Source: Bacteroidales bacterium (lineage in GTDB: Bacteria > Bacteroidota > Bacteroidia > Bacteroidales > JAGOPY01). Taken from it: 22,395 nt of DNA. The translations under genes were made by a program, and so were the position numbers. The notes under the pieces were generated by a model. It ran no database searches. It was not told the DNA's origin and saw only the letters and a program-made list of their open reading frames with translations. This document shows, piece by piece, positions 7,254-15,593 of this stretch; within the stretch, counting starts at the first letter, position 1; each line of letters opens with the position of its first letter. The stretch spans positions 1 to 22,395 of the forward strand of contig JALNZD010000058.1 in the NCBI GenBank assembly GCA_023229505.1. The letters are read 5' to 3'.

Positions 7254-8369
7254 TTAGGCTTTCTGGTACTTTTCCGGAATTATCTTTAAGACATCTTCAT
7301 TGTACAAGTAAATATTCCTGTAAGATAATTTCTCGTCAAACGCAAGTTTGCCTATAATGATAGAAGGGTGCACATTGTATTTTTTAGCACATTCTTCTAC
7401 CCGGCTTGTAGTCAGGTAATTCAGATAGGGGTAAAGAAATTCAGAAATTTCCCGGTGCATTAATTTTGCAGCAGCAAGGTCGTTAGCCTCATCTTCAAGC
7501 TCGTTCCGTTCCCCATTCTTAAGATTATCAAGGATAAACGGAGTTTGTTCCCCGAGGTGCATAAGGACATGCGCGATTTCATGAGCAACCGTGAACCAGA
7601 AGTTATCTATTCGTTTGTACCGGCCTGTATAAATTATTGCAGGATTTTCGCCTGAAATAAAAGCAGCTCCGTCGAGATAAGTCTTTTGGAGATGTGGCAG
7701 AACAAAGAAAACCACTCCACATTGATAAAGTTCATTCAAAAAAAGTTCAATACCATTATTTTTAATCGTATAAAGATGGATTTCATTATAGAGCTTTTCT
7801 AAATTTTCTTTGATATACGCTGAACGAGGAAGGGTTTCGGAAACCTTACGGGCCATCTGATACCATGTTATCGCATAAGATGCATTGAATTGGTTATAAG
7901 CAGAGGACTTCTTAGTAAGGCACGGGAGAAGATTGTCATCAACTTGTTTAAAATCAAGCTTATCCCAGTTCCAGAAATCTAATATTTGAGACTTAAGATC
8001 ATCTGTTTTATTACATTGGTTTAACCATCCCTTCTTTATCATATCCCTGACCGGCATGCGTTCATAAATCACGGATTTCAAATCTGCTTCCTTTTCTTTA
8101 TCACTTTTTTCATGTTCCAGCCATAGGCGATATCCTGTATCAATATTAAGCCAATATTGAGCCGATGAATTAAATACTTCGCTAAGAATACGGGCTGTTT
8201 CCAGGGTTAAAGGCTGATTCTCCTGAAGGATTTTATTGAGATGTTTAAGCGTGATCCCCATCACTTCGGCAAGATCCTCCTGCGTCCATTCTCTTAACTC
8301 CATTTGTTCCCGGATAAAATAACCCGGGCCAAACTTTTTGGCTGCTCTGATTTGTGCTGTTGTTTCCAT
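7254..8369 (-). CDS. higA: HigA-type antitoxin fused to ImmA/IrrE metallopeptidase domain
   Basis: The 371-residue protein has an N-terminal XRE-type helix-turn-helix (about 17-75; MELREWTQEDLAEVMGIT...LNKILQ) like HigA/VapI antitoxins. A C-terminal ImmA/IrrE zinc-peptidase domain carries HEIAH (263-267) and a downstream acidic ligand region (EDEAND, near Glu294). Plain HigA antitoxins have about 100 residues, so this is the long, protease-bearing form. It presumably represses the promoter at 8713-8742, neutralises the HigB-like toxin, and may be self-cleaved or cleave a partner under stress; the last point is inference. It begins 14 bp after the toxin stop. The zinc-binding motif is intact, so activity is plausible. 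Confidence 0.9.
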   Translation of the reverse strand: METTAQIRAAKKFGPGYFIREQMELREWTQEDLAEVMGITLKHLNKILQENQPLTLETARILSEVFNSSAQYWLNIDTGYRLWLEHEKSDKEKEADLKSVIYERMPVRDMIKKGWLNQCNKTDDLKSQILDFWNWDKLDFKQVDDNLLPCLTKKSSAYNQFNASYAITWYQMARKVSETLPRSAYIKENLEKLYNEIHLYTIKNNGIELFLNELYQCGVVFFVLPHLQKTYLDGAAFISGENPAIIYTGRYKRIDNFWFTVAHEIAHVLMHLGEQTPFILDNLKNGERNELEDEANDLAAAKLMHREISEFLYPYLNYLTTSRVEECAKKYNVHPSIIIGKLAFDEKLSYRNIYLYNEDVLKIIPEKYQKA

Positions 8370-8383
8370 GTGCTGACTTTATT

Positions 8384-8704
8384 TCAATCACCATAATGGT
8401 TGGTGATGTCTTTTATGTAAAAGATACCGATTGATTGTTTTTCATCTTGCCAGGTGACTTCCATTTCAAGCCTGTACTTTCCTGTAAGCCTCATTGACCA
8501 AAGGTTTTCATAACCTTTTAATCGTTCAAAATGTAATCCTGTGTCTACAGATAAATCATAGAAATTGATTGCGGCTTCGATTTTCTGGATTGTGGCAAAA
8601 AATTTATCTGAAACATGTTGAGGTAACTTCAATTTTTTGGACTGCCCTGTATTATACAGTTTTAATAGTTCTTTATCAATGATAATAACATCCAAAATAT
8701 TCAA
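8384..8704 (-). CDS. higB: HigB-family (RelE-like) toxin
   Basis: HigB toxins are small RelE-fold mRNA endonucleases that act on the ribosome. This 106-residue protein shows the family pattern: KKLKLP (23-28), a helix with IEAAINFYDL (42-51), then HFERLKG (58-64), WSMRLTGKYRLEMEV (69-83), and a terminal strand IKDITNHYG. Order toxin-then-antitoxin on the minus strand fits higBA. No ATG is available. The possible starts are TTG at 8704 or TTG at 8695; the second aligns better with family N-termini. If the promoter box at 8713-8720 is used, the mRNA has almost no leader. A weak start on a toxin would limit its production. It lies between hsdR and the rest of the R-M locus. Confidence 0.88.
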   Translation of the reverse strand: MNILDVIIIDKELLKLYNTGQSKKLKLPQHVSDKFFATIQKIEAAINFYDLSVDTGLHFERLKGYENLWSMRLTGKYRLEMEVTWQDEKQSIGIFYIKDITNHYGD

Positions 8705-8712
8705 AAGTTTTA

Positions 8713-8742
8713 CAAAAATACACCTATTATGCCAAAAAGCAA
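8713..8742 (-). promoter_or_regulatory. Candidate higBA promoter (-33/-7)
   Basis: On the minus strand, TTG (8742-8740) and TATTTTTG (8720-8713) match the Bacteroidota -33 and -7 (TAnnTTTG) elements with 19 bp between them. The -7 box ends 8 bp before the TTG codon at 8704, so transcription would begin at or next to the toxin start. This is the best-formed promoter of the R-M locus and lies in the 107-bp gap after hsdR, so higBA and the genes behind it can be transcribed independently of hsdR. Confidence 0.55.
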
Positions 8743-8811
8743 GTATTATTTTGTATAAAATGGTAAAAATGCATTAACTTTTTGCTACTTCACTTTGGAA
8801 TCTACTAATAA

Positions 8812-11568
8812 CTATGCAACTAAAGCCTCATTGATCTCCTCAATGATCTTTTCCATTTCCTGGCCGAACAACTGATACATACCACCAATTCCACCTTTGG
8901 CATCGAATGGAGCAAAGTCAAGATCTTCCTTATCTACATGTATGCTGTTGGCGATATGTTCTTTTATCATCCTCAACCACTCCATCTGTTCTTCATTGAA
9001 TTTTATAGGTCCGGCCTGCTTGCCAAACACCCAGGTCTGAAAGTTCCTGTTAACTGTCTGGTCATAGGGTGTCAATACCTGGTCGATACCTGAAACTTTC
9101 CGGATAAGCGATACCAGGGCAATCAGCTCATTCTTCGGGGATTTGCCATTCACCTGTTCAATTCTTTCATAAGCCTCCCATACCCGCACAGGAGCAAGGG
9201 CTGGACGCTGCAGTCTGAGGATGTCAAGTACCTCCCTGATCATTTTATAGGTCAGTTCTTTCCTGCGGTAAGGTTGATCGTAGAAAATGCTCAATGCCAC
9301 CACCTCATCCTTGTTTTCTTCCAGGAAAGACTTGAAATCCTTTATTATCTGTGTGGAGGTTTCCGCTGAATGCTCATCCCATCCGGCATACTTAACCTTA
9401 TCTATGTTTACTGTATCAATAACCTGGTCAATGATCTGCTGCACTTTCACCACAAACTCATTCAATTTACCATTGAAATGGCTCTTTGCAGTTTTGATCA
9501 GAGTTTCCTGCACAAGTTCCAACTGATCAGACGAAGGAGCTTTACCTGCTTCAACTTGATATTGTTCCCGCGCAGTAGTTTCAATCTTATCGGGATTATG
9601 AGCATTTAAAAGGTCATGAATGACGATATTGATAGGTTTACCCCCTGAAAGTTCACTAAACAGGTTCTTATCTTCTGCCGTCATTTGGTTGGATAAACGT
9701 GCAAGCCTGCCGGCAACTGAGATGAATGTGTCCTCATCCCTTGCTCCCAGCATCACCGCATTCAGAAGCTCTTTCAATGGAACACTCTTTTTACGTTCCA
9801 ATGGCCGGCTTTCCGTTTTAATGGATTTGGTCACACCAACTGTATCAATCACAACGAAATGTGTCTTTGCTGTGGAGGCGGAGGGGGTTACCTTTTTCAG
9901 GTCATCCATATCGAAGGTCCGGGTTCCCCTGCCTTTCATCTGTTCAAAATAGTTCCGTGACCTTACATCACGCATGAAGATAAGGCACTCCAGGGGTTTT
10001 ACATCGGTTCCGGTGGCAATCATATCAACTGTGACAGCAATTCGGGGATAATAGGCATTCCGGAAATTCGCCAGGATTGACTTGGGATCTTCCTCCGTCT
10101 TGTAAGTTACTTTCTTACAGAAATCATTTCCTTCGGCAAATTCTTCCCTTACAACATGGATGATGTCATTAGCATGGCTGTCATCCTTGGCGAAGATCAG
10201 TGTTTTAGGAACTTCGGAACGACCAGGAAATATTTCCGGCAGTTTCTCCTTAAATGCCCGGATGATGTTGCGCATCACGCTGAAATTCACCACATCCTTA
10301 TCCAGTTGCTTTGCTGTGTACTCCAAATCCTCGTCCAGTTGTTCCCATCGCTTCTGCCGGGTAAGACGGTTTCGTTTGTCCACATATTCCTTTGCCTGGA
10401 TCTTAGCTCCTTCTATTGTGATCTCCGTTTCAATCAGGTAAACCTCATACCCAACATTCACCCCATCAGCAACGGCTTCTTCATGGGAATATTCGCTAAC
10501 GACATTTTCATTAAAAAAGCCGAAAGTGCGCTTATCCGGAGTAGCTGTCAAACCAATCAGGAAGGCATCGAAGTAGTCCAGCACCTGTTTCCATAAATTG
10601 TAAATGGACCTATGACATTCATCAATGACAATAAAGTCAAAGAACTCTACGGGTACTTTGGGATTATAGACCACCGGCACAGGCTCTTTTGGTTGATATG
10701 CGTCATAAGGATTGATGTCTTCTGCAGTATCTTCCAGTTCTTCCCCTTTTAAGATGGAATATAATCTTTGGATCGTACTGATACACACCTGGTTTGTCGG
10801 GGAGATATATTTGGAGTTAAGCCGTTGGACATTATACAACTCCGTGAACTTCCGGTTATCGTCATTAGGTATGAACCTTTGAAACTCCTGTTCCGCCTGT
10901 TCACCGAGGTTTCTTGTATCTACCAGGAACAATATCCTTGTCGCATCGCAATACTTTAATAAACGGTAAATAGACGTTATAGCAGTATATGTCTTCCCGC
11001 TACCAGTCGCCATCTGGATCAATGCACGGGGACGATTATCCCTGAACGATTTCTCCAGGTTATTGATCCCCTTGAACTGGCATTCCCGTAGTCCTTCTGG
11101 AGTTAAAACGGGGAGATCATGAAGTCTTTCACGAAGGGATTTCGCCTGTGCATGCCATTCTTTCAGCGTTTCAGGGCGATGAAAAGTAAATACCTCCCTG
11201 GACCTGGGTTTTGGATCCTTCAAGTCAGTGAACCGGGTGATCGTACCAGTGGATTCATAAGCGAATGAAAGCGGTTCGTTGTTGAAGTATTTCAGCTTAC
11301 TCCGGGCATATTCTTCCGCCTGGTCCTCATGATATATCAAACGTTGGCCTTCACTTTCTTTCTTAGCTTCGATCACCCCCATCGGATACCTATCCACAAA
11401 AAGAATATAATCCGTCGGCCCTACTTCTGTCTGATACCCCCTCACCGCAATTCCTAAACCATCAGCAAAGTTAATCTCATCCTTATTCTGGATGGTCCAA
11501 CCGGTTTGGACGAGGAGAGCATCTATCTGATCCCTGGCTTTTTGTTCCGGGAATTGATTATCAGGCAT
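8812..11568 (-). CDS. hsdR: Type I restriction endonuclease and translocase subunit
   Basis: HsdR cuts DNA after ATP-driven translocation when the M2S core meets an unmethylated site. The 918 residues show a PD-(D/E)xK nuclease near the N-terminus (Asp53 and Glu67-Ala-Lys69 in VIEAKKE), then a superfamily 2 motor: Walker A ATGSGKT (187-193), DECHR box (316-320), motif III TATPDK (341-346), and motif VI-like QMKGRGTRT further on. A helical C-terminal domain for binding the core enzyme follows. Length and residues are intact, so restriction should be functional. It is the first gene of the locus, separated by 235 bp from the operon upstream. No clear TAnnTTTG box is seen in that gap. Its base composition is less AT-rich than the genes on either side. 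Confidence 0.96.
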   Translation of the reverse strand: MPDNQFPEQKARDQIDALLVQTGWTIQNKDEINFADGLGIAVRGYQTEVGPTDYILFVDRYPMGVIEAKKESEGQRLIYHEDQAEEYARSKLKYFNNEPLSFAYESTGTITRFTDLKDPKPRSREVFTFHRPETLKEWHAQAKSLRERLHDLPVLTPEGLRECQFKGINNLEKSFRDNRPRALIQMATGSGKTYTAITSIYRLLKYCDATRILFLVDTRNLGEQAEQEFQRFIPNDDNRKFTELYNVQRLNSKYISPTNQVCISTIQRLYSILKGEELEDTAEDINPYDAYQPKEPVPVVYNPKVPVEFFDFIVIDECHRSIYNLWKQVLDYFDAFLIGLTATPDKRTFGFFNENVVSEYSHEEAVADGVNVGYEVYLIETEITIEGAKIQAKEYVDKRNRLTRQKRWEQLDEDLEYTAKQLDKDVVNFSVMRNIIRAFKEKLPEIFPGRSEVPKTLIFAKDDSHANDIIHVVREEFAEGNDFCKKVTYKTEEDPKSILANFRNAYYPRIAVTVDMIATGTDVKPLECLIFMRDVRSRNYFEQMKGRGTRTFDMDDLKKVTPSASTAKTHFVVIDTVGVTKSIKTESRPLERKKSVPLKELLNAVMLGARDEDTFISVAGRLARLSNQMTAEDKNLFSELSGGKPINIVIHDLLNAHNPDKIETTAREQYQVEAGKAPSSDQLELVQETLIKTAKSHFNGKLNEFVVKVQQIIDQVIDTVNIDKVKYAGWDEHSAETSTQIIKDFKSFLEENKDEVVALSIFYDQPYRRKELTYKMIREVLDILRLQRPALAPVRVWEAYERIEQVNGKSPKNELIALVSLIRKVSGIDQVLTPYDQTVNRNFQTWVFGKQAGPIKFNEEQMEWLRMIKEHIANSIHVDKEDLDFAPFDAKGGIGGMYQLFGQEMEKIIEEINEALVA

Positions 11569-11803
11569 AAGGGAGAATAAGGGAGTAAATATAAGGAATT
11601 ATGGGGAAATAAAGAATGTGGCCTTGTTTGTCCGAAATAATTATGTGGTCATTCAACACGATTTAAAGTTAGGCGGATTCTGACAAATCCTTCATTAATA
11701 GATGCTGTTTTTAAATAAAATCATTCTCCATTTTAATTCAATCTTAAACCATTATAAGTATCAACAAATTGACAATTCTCATTAATTGTGGGACCAAATA
11801 CAA

Positions 11804-14299
11804 CTACTCTTTGAATAGTTTCATTTGGTCAATATTTGCTTCAAAGTCAATCTTTTCAAGCGAAATACTTATTTCTTTCTCTTTATATTCAATTAAAATA
11901 CTGTTGTAGTCGCCGGGCTTTAATATATATCTAAAGCTGTTTGAAAGTGAGTTATAATTATTTATATAAAATAATAGAAATTTATCTATCTCAGTCAGTG
12001 ATTTTAAGTTTTTGATTCTACCTTTTTGGAAGAATTTAACAGTTGGCTTTATTTTGACTTTAAAATCCTGATAATCATCCTCAGCAGGAAATAAATTTTG
12101 TTCATGCTTAGTTAATTGAAAAAGTGAATTTTCTTTTGTCGCAATTAAAAACACACCATGTTCAAAGCCACCTCTTCTTTGTCGTTTATTTTCAGCAATT
12201 TTTTCGATTTCCTCAAGTGATATTCCAAATGTTTTGCATGCACCTATAATGACTTCAAACAGATCAGCTAATTCTTCGATTGTATTATCATTATTTTTAC
12301 TCCAATAGAATTCGAAAGCTTCTTCAATCGCCTTTTCCTTTAATAGTTTAAGTAATTCACTTGGCAGAACTTTTATACTAATTGCAGTTTCAAATTGGCT
12401 TTCAATTTTTACTGGGATTTTATCTCTTACCAATTTATAAAACTCTTTTGGATTATACGATAATTCCAGTGGATTCTGACATCTTACTATTACACCTTTT
12501 GATTTTAATACATAATACGGATGAGAAAGAATGCTACCTTCAATATCTACAACACAACCATTTAATTTCGCAAAAACTCCAATCTCTTCAATAAACTCCT
12601 TTTCTCTCAAAAGGTCAACATTTAAGCATAATTTTATTCTGTTCTTTTTGTGTTGAGTAATATCTAAATTTTTATATTCTTCAAAATCCGCTTTGGACTT
12701 AATTGTTACTTTCTTCTCGGAAAAGATGACTTCAGTGTAATCAGTTGTTGAATCATAAATTTCATCGATAGAATAAAACCAAGGGAGTATTTCCGGGTAT
12801 CCTATCTTGTTATTAATAAAAAACATTACTGTTGCCGGTTTCTCCAGGTCATCCACCAAAGATTGTGTGAATATAGCAATTTCAAAAATTTGATGTTCCG
12901 ATATTGATTGCTTCCAATCATAATTTATTCCAGCATCTTTTGCATACCAGTTGCCATTTTGATGAACATCAACATACTTATATTTACATCGCAATTTCTT
13001 TGTGATTTTTTTCTTTTGAGTTTCAACTTCAAAAGAATCATGTGGATAAAAATAAAGTCCTTCAACAATGCCCCATGTTGAATCAATACGTACTCGGCCC
13101 AAATTTGGTTTTGCATAAGCTAAAACACCGGACACTGATACAATAAACTCATGTATCAAAAAACAAAATTGGTCACAGTTTAATCCACTATTTTTAAACC
13201 TTTGTGATTCCTTAATTAAAAATTCAATAGCATCTTCTATTACAAAAATTGCATCGGTTCTTGGAAGGAGTAATCCCTGTTTATCAATTACATCAGTTCT
13301 AATTACAATTGGGGTAAGGAGTAGTTTTCTCATATCCGATCTTAATGTAAGATCGACTTCGCCTAAAGCAAGTTTCTCTATTATATCTTCGTTTTCAAGT
13401 ATATATACTTGCCAAAAGGGAAATTTAAGTTCACGAAATTTTTTTACACAAGAGATCTTTGGCCAATTTTTCCTCACGGTACCTATCGTTTCAAGAACTT
13501 CAAATTCTATTGGTTCTTCGTGAGAAATAAAACTTTTATCCCATTTTGTTTTATTCCATTCAATCCCAGGTTTAGAACCTTTTATATAATTACATTCTTC
13601 ATCAATTTGTAAAATCCAAAACATCGTTCCATCCCAAAGCCATTCAATATGAACTCTATTATCAATTTTACTAAACCAGGAGGCAACGAACTGTAAACTT
13701 TTATTTAATGTATCAGTATTTAAACAAGTGTAAATAGAATAGTCAAACTTCAAAAGCTCACCTAATGTAGCTTTAATTTTCTCAACATTAATCTTCTTTT
13801 CTGAAATTATCTCCTTTTCAATTAACCAAGAATCTTTTTTGGGTGTTTCTCTTCGCTCATTTGATAAATGACCTTGTATGATAGGCTTACAATATTTCTG
13901 TATAATGAGCGCCATCTTATTAGTAGAATTGCTCTTTTTTGAGAAATCCTTGAAAATCTTATTAATTGCATCATTAATATTTTCAGTTTTTGGCTTACAA
14001 ATTACACTTAAATATTGACCTCGTTCCTCAAAGCTTTCGTTTACAGCACTTGATCTTATTATTGTTAAATCAATATCTTTTCTAAAAAAATACTCTTCAA
14101 TAATGGAATAAACTGTAATTTCTTTTGCTTTCGAATTAACTGAATCTAACCATAAGAAATAGAAATCACTTGTTAGAACAATAAACTCAGGAGTAGATAA
14201 ATTATATTTAAACAAGTTATATGCTTTAGCACCTGAATTTTCAATAGTTGATTTACTAAAATCATGACTAAATAATATATACTCATTCAAATTTGACAT
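11804..14299 (-). CDS. PEP-synthase-like ATP-binding and phosphohistidine protein fused to MazG-like domain
   Basis: Reading the 831 residues in order: a PEP synthase/PPDK-type ATP-binding start (GAKAYNLFKYNLSTPEF, 23-39; IRSSAVNESFEERGQYLSV, 81-99; IEWLWDG...WILQID, 218-233); a second set of ATP-grasp-like blocks (VIRTDV...LLPRTDA, 332-350; IHEFIVSVSGVLAY, 382-395; STWGIVEGL, 407-415); a swivelling-domain motif EGSILSHPYYVLKSKGVIV with probable phosphohistidine His593; and a MazG-like pyrophosphohydrolase domain (YKLVRDKIP, 621-629; metal ligands E659, E660, E663, E676, D679; RGGFEHG, 709-715). About 110 uncharacterised residues follow. The TIM barrel that would accept phosphate in PPDK is missing, so the layout resembles rifampin phosphotransferase plus MazG. 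It could phosphorylate a nucleotide-like target or hydrolyse NTPs. Last gene of a three-gene AT-rich operon. Domain calls are mine; function unknown. Confidence 0.75.
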   Translation of the reverse strand: MSNLNEYILFSHDFSKSTIENSGAKAYNLFKYNLSTPEFIVLTSDFYFLWLDSVNSKAKEITVYSIIEEYFFRKDIDLTIIRSSAVNESFEERGQYLSVICKPKTENINDAINKIFKDFSKKSNSTNKMALIIQKYCKPIIQGHLSNERRETPKKDSWLIEKEIISEKKINVEKIKATLGELLKFDYSIYTCLNTDTLNKSLQFVASWFSKIDNRVHIEWLWDGTMFWILQIDEECNYIKGSKPGIEWNKTKWDKSFISHEEPIEFEVLETIGTVRKNWPKISCVKKFRELKFPFWQVYILENEDIIEKLALGEVDLTLRSDMRKLLLTPIVIRTDVIDKQGLLLPRTDAIFVIEDAIEFLIKESQRFKNSGLNCDQFCFLIHEFIVSVSGVLAYAKPNLGRVRIDSTWGIVEGLYFYPHDSFEVETQKKKITKKLRCKYKYVDVHQNGNWYAKDAGINYDWKQSISEHQIFEIAIFTQSLVDDLEKPATVMFFINNKIGYPEILPWFYSIDEIYDSTTDYTEVIFSEKKVTIKSKADFEEYKNLDITQHKKNRIKLCLNVDLLREKEFIEEIGVFAKLNGCVVDIEGSILSHPYYVLKSKGVIVRCQNPLELSYNPKEFYKLVRDKIPVKIESQFETAISIKVLPSELLKLLKEKAIEEAFEFYWSKNNDNTIEELADLFEVIIGACKTFGISLEEIEKIAENKRQRRGGFEHGVFLIATKENSLFQLTKHEQNLFPAEDDYQDFKVKIKPTVKFFQKGRIKNLKSLTEIDKFLLFYINNYNSLSNSFRYILKPGDYNSILIEYKEKEISISLEKIDFEANIDQMKLFKE

Positions 14300-14318
14300 C
14301 AGAAATCTTTAGTTATTC

Positions 14319-14870
14319 TTATTTGGAATCAGGTTTTTGAGCTGCCCCAAAAAGAATTTTTGCAACTTCTGATAATTTACCAATTGCAAAATCGGAAAAA
14401 TAACCAGATAAAAATCCTATACCAAAAATTGTACTGAGTTTATTTAATGAAGCAGGATCAAAAACATTAATAAGATTTGAGGAAATCAAAACAACAATTG
14501 CAAATGAGAACCCACCTGAAAGATGAGGTGTGAATAATCTCCATAATCGGCGATCTTCATTCCAAATATTCTTAGCTACAGAATGATACAACCATTTAAT
14601 TGCGAAGAGGACGCCACCAAAAGTACCCCCGAGCCAGGCAAACGCATATTTCCTAAAAACAAGGTCTGTAAAGAATATGCATTCTTTCCAAAAAATTATT
14701 AGTAAGATTATGCTTGGAATACTTAAGAATATAATGGCCAAATATATTGCTTCAATTATAATGGTCCTTTGCGCTTTGATAGGGTACCGAGTTTCCCAAC
14801 TCCCAGCACTTCTACCATCATTTGGATCATCTGGAGCAAAATCTGAAGTAGTCTCTGGGTTAGGATTCAT
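14319..14870 (-). CDS. Four-helix inner-membrane protein of unknown function
   Basis: The 183-residue protein has a polar N-terminus (1-35) and four hydrophobic segments at about 37-60, 75-96, 118-134 and 145-163. It then has a short basic-amphipathic tail (GKLSEVAKILFG) and no cleavable signal. I recognise no family. Its start overlaps the HIT gene end by 11 bp, and its stop lies 19 bp before the dikinase/MazG gene, so the three are co-translated. In a nucleotide-processing operon of a defense island, a small polytopic protein could be an effector, channel or anchor; that is inference. The loop between helices 2 and 3 is rich in Trp and Arg (NIWNEDRRLWRLF, 101-113). Confidence 0.75.
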   Translation of the reverse strand: MNPNPETTSDFAPDDPNDGRSAGSWETRYPIKAQRTIIIEAIYLAIIFLSIPSIILLIIFWKECIFFTDLVFRKYAFAWLGGTFGGVLFAIKWLYHSVAKNIWNEDRRLWRLFTPHLSGGFSFAIVVLISSNLINVFDPASLNKLSTIFGIGFLSGYFSDFAIGKLSEVAKILFGAAQKPDSK

Positions 14871-15477
14871 GATGTACCTTTATTTTTTTAAACTCCGCTA
14901 TTGTTTTTTTTATTATTTGGTACTCAGGGAATTTTTTCCAGTCATATTTACTTGGAAGTCCTTTATAATGGGCAATTATTTGTCTAAAGATTTGACTTGG
15001 GAATTCTTCTCTTATTGCAACGAAATGCTTATTATCTTGGGTTCGATAATATAAGTAATCCAATTTATTAACATTAAAATTTGCAATCTCTGCAATGTTT
15101 TGAATTTCATGCCATTTTAAATTAGGTGTAAAATAGTACTGAAATCCATCAATCAAATTATATTCACAGGGAACGAGATGTAAATGAGCATAATCTACAC
15201 CACAACCAGTTTTAGAACATTTAGCTGATGGACCATGTTCAAAGATTACAGTGTTACCATATACTGAATCTTGAATAGATTTAATGGTATTAATTAATTG
15301 ATCTAATTCAAAATGCTTCTCTTTAGTTAATTGACTGAAATTTAAGATTTCTTCCTTAGGAACGATCAATACCCATCCCTCGATAAACGATCCAAGTGAT
15401 GGAATCACAGTGAAATGTTCTGTCTCATAAAGCAGGGTGTCATACATTTCTTCGGTAAAAAACTTCTTATTAATCAT
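14860..15477 (-). CDS. HIT-family nucleotide-binding protein with altered triad
   Basis: HIT proteins hydrolyse or transfer nucleotidyl groups through a histidine nucleophile. The 205-residue protein has a HIT-like core: WVLIVPKEEI (35-44), IFEHGPSAK (78-86) and GCGVDYAHLHLVP (91-103). Close relatives as I know them read D-H-A-H-L-H-L; here the first His is Tyr96, while His98 (nucleophile position) and His100 remain. About 100 further residues with no clear domain follow. It is the first gene of the operon with the membrane protein and the dikinase/MazG fusion. The ATG at 15475-15477 follows a candidate -7 box at 15529-15536. Likely substrates are AMP- or NMP-linked compounds, but nothing in the sequence fixes this. 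Confidence 0.8.
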   Translation of the reverse strand: MINKKFFTEEMYDTLLYETEHFTVIPSLGSFIEGWVLIVPKEEILNFSQLTKEKHFELDQLINTIKSIQDSVYGNTVIFEHGPSAKCSKTGCGVDYAHLHLVPCEYNLIDGFQYYFTPNLKWHEIQNIAEIANFNVNKLDYLYYRTQDNKHFVAIREEFPSQIFRQIIAHYKGLPSKYDWKKFPEYQIIKKTIAEFKKIKVHHES

Positions 15478-15528
15478 GGTAGGAAATGTTAAAAACCTAT
15501 TTTGATATTTTCATAAAGATATCTTATA

Positions 15529-15536
15529 CAAATATA
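15529..15536 (-). promoter_or_regulatory. Candidate -7 box for the HIT/membrane/dikinase-MazG operon
   Basis: TATATTTG on the minus strand matches TAnnTTTG and lies 52 bp before the HIT gene ATG. The expected -33 element is weak (only an A/T-rich TTTTA-like sequence near 15551-15547), so this rests mainly on the -7 match and its position at the head of the operon. Confidence 0.4.
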
Positions 15537-15593
15537 ACTATAATTGGTAAAATTCTTTATTTTAGAAAGAGTATTTTAACTTAATGTTTTCCA

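Noticed and set aside
10156..10596. Long plus-strand open frame of 146 codons opposite hsdR
   Set aside because: It is antisense to the helicase region of an intact hsdR, has no family pattern, and overlaps another shadow frame at 10160-10441.
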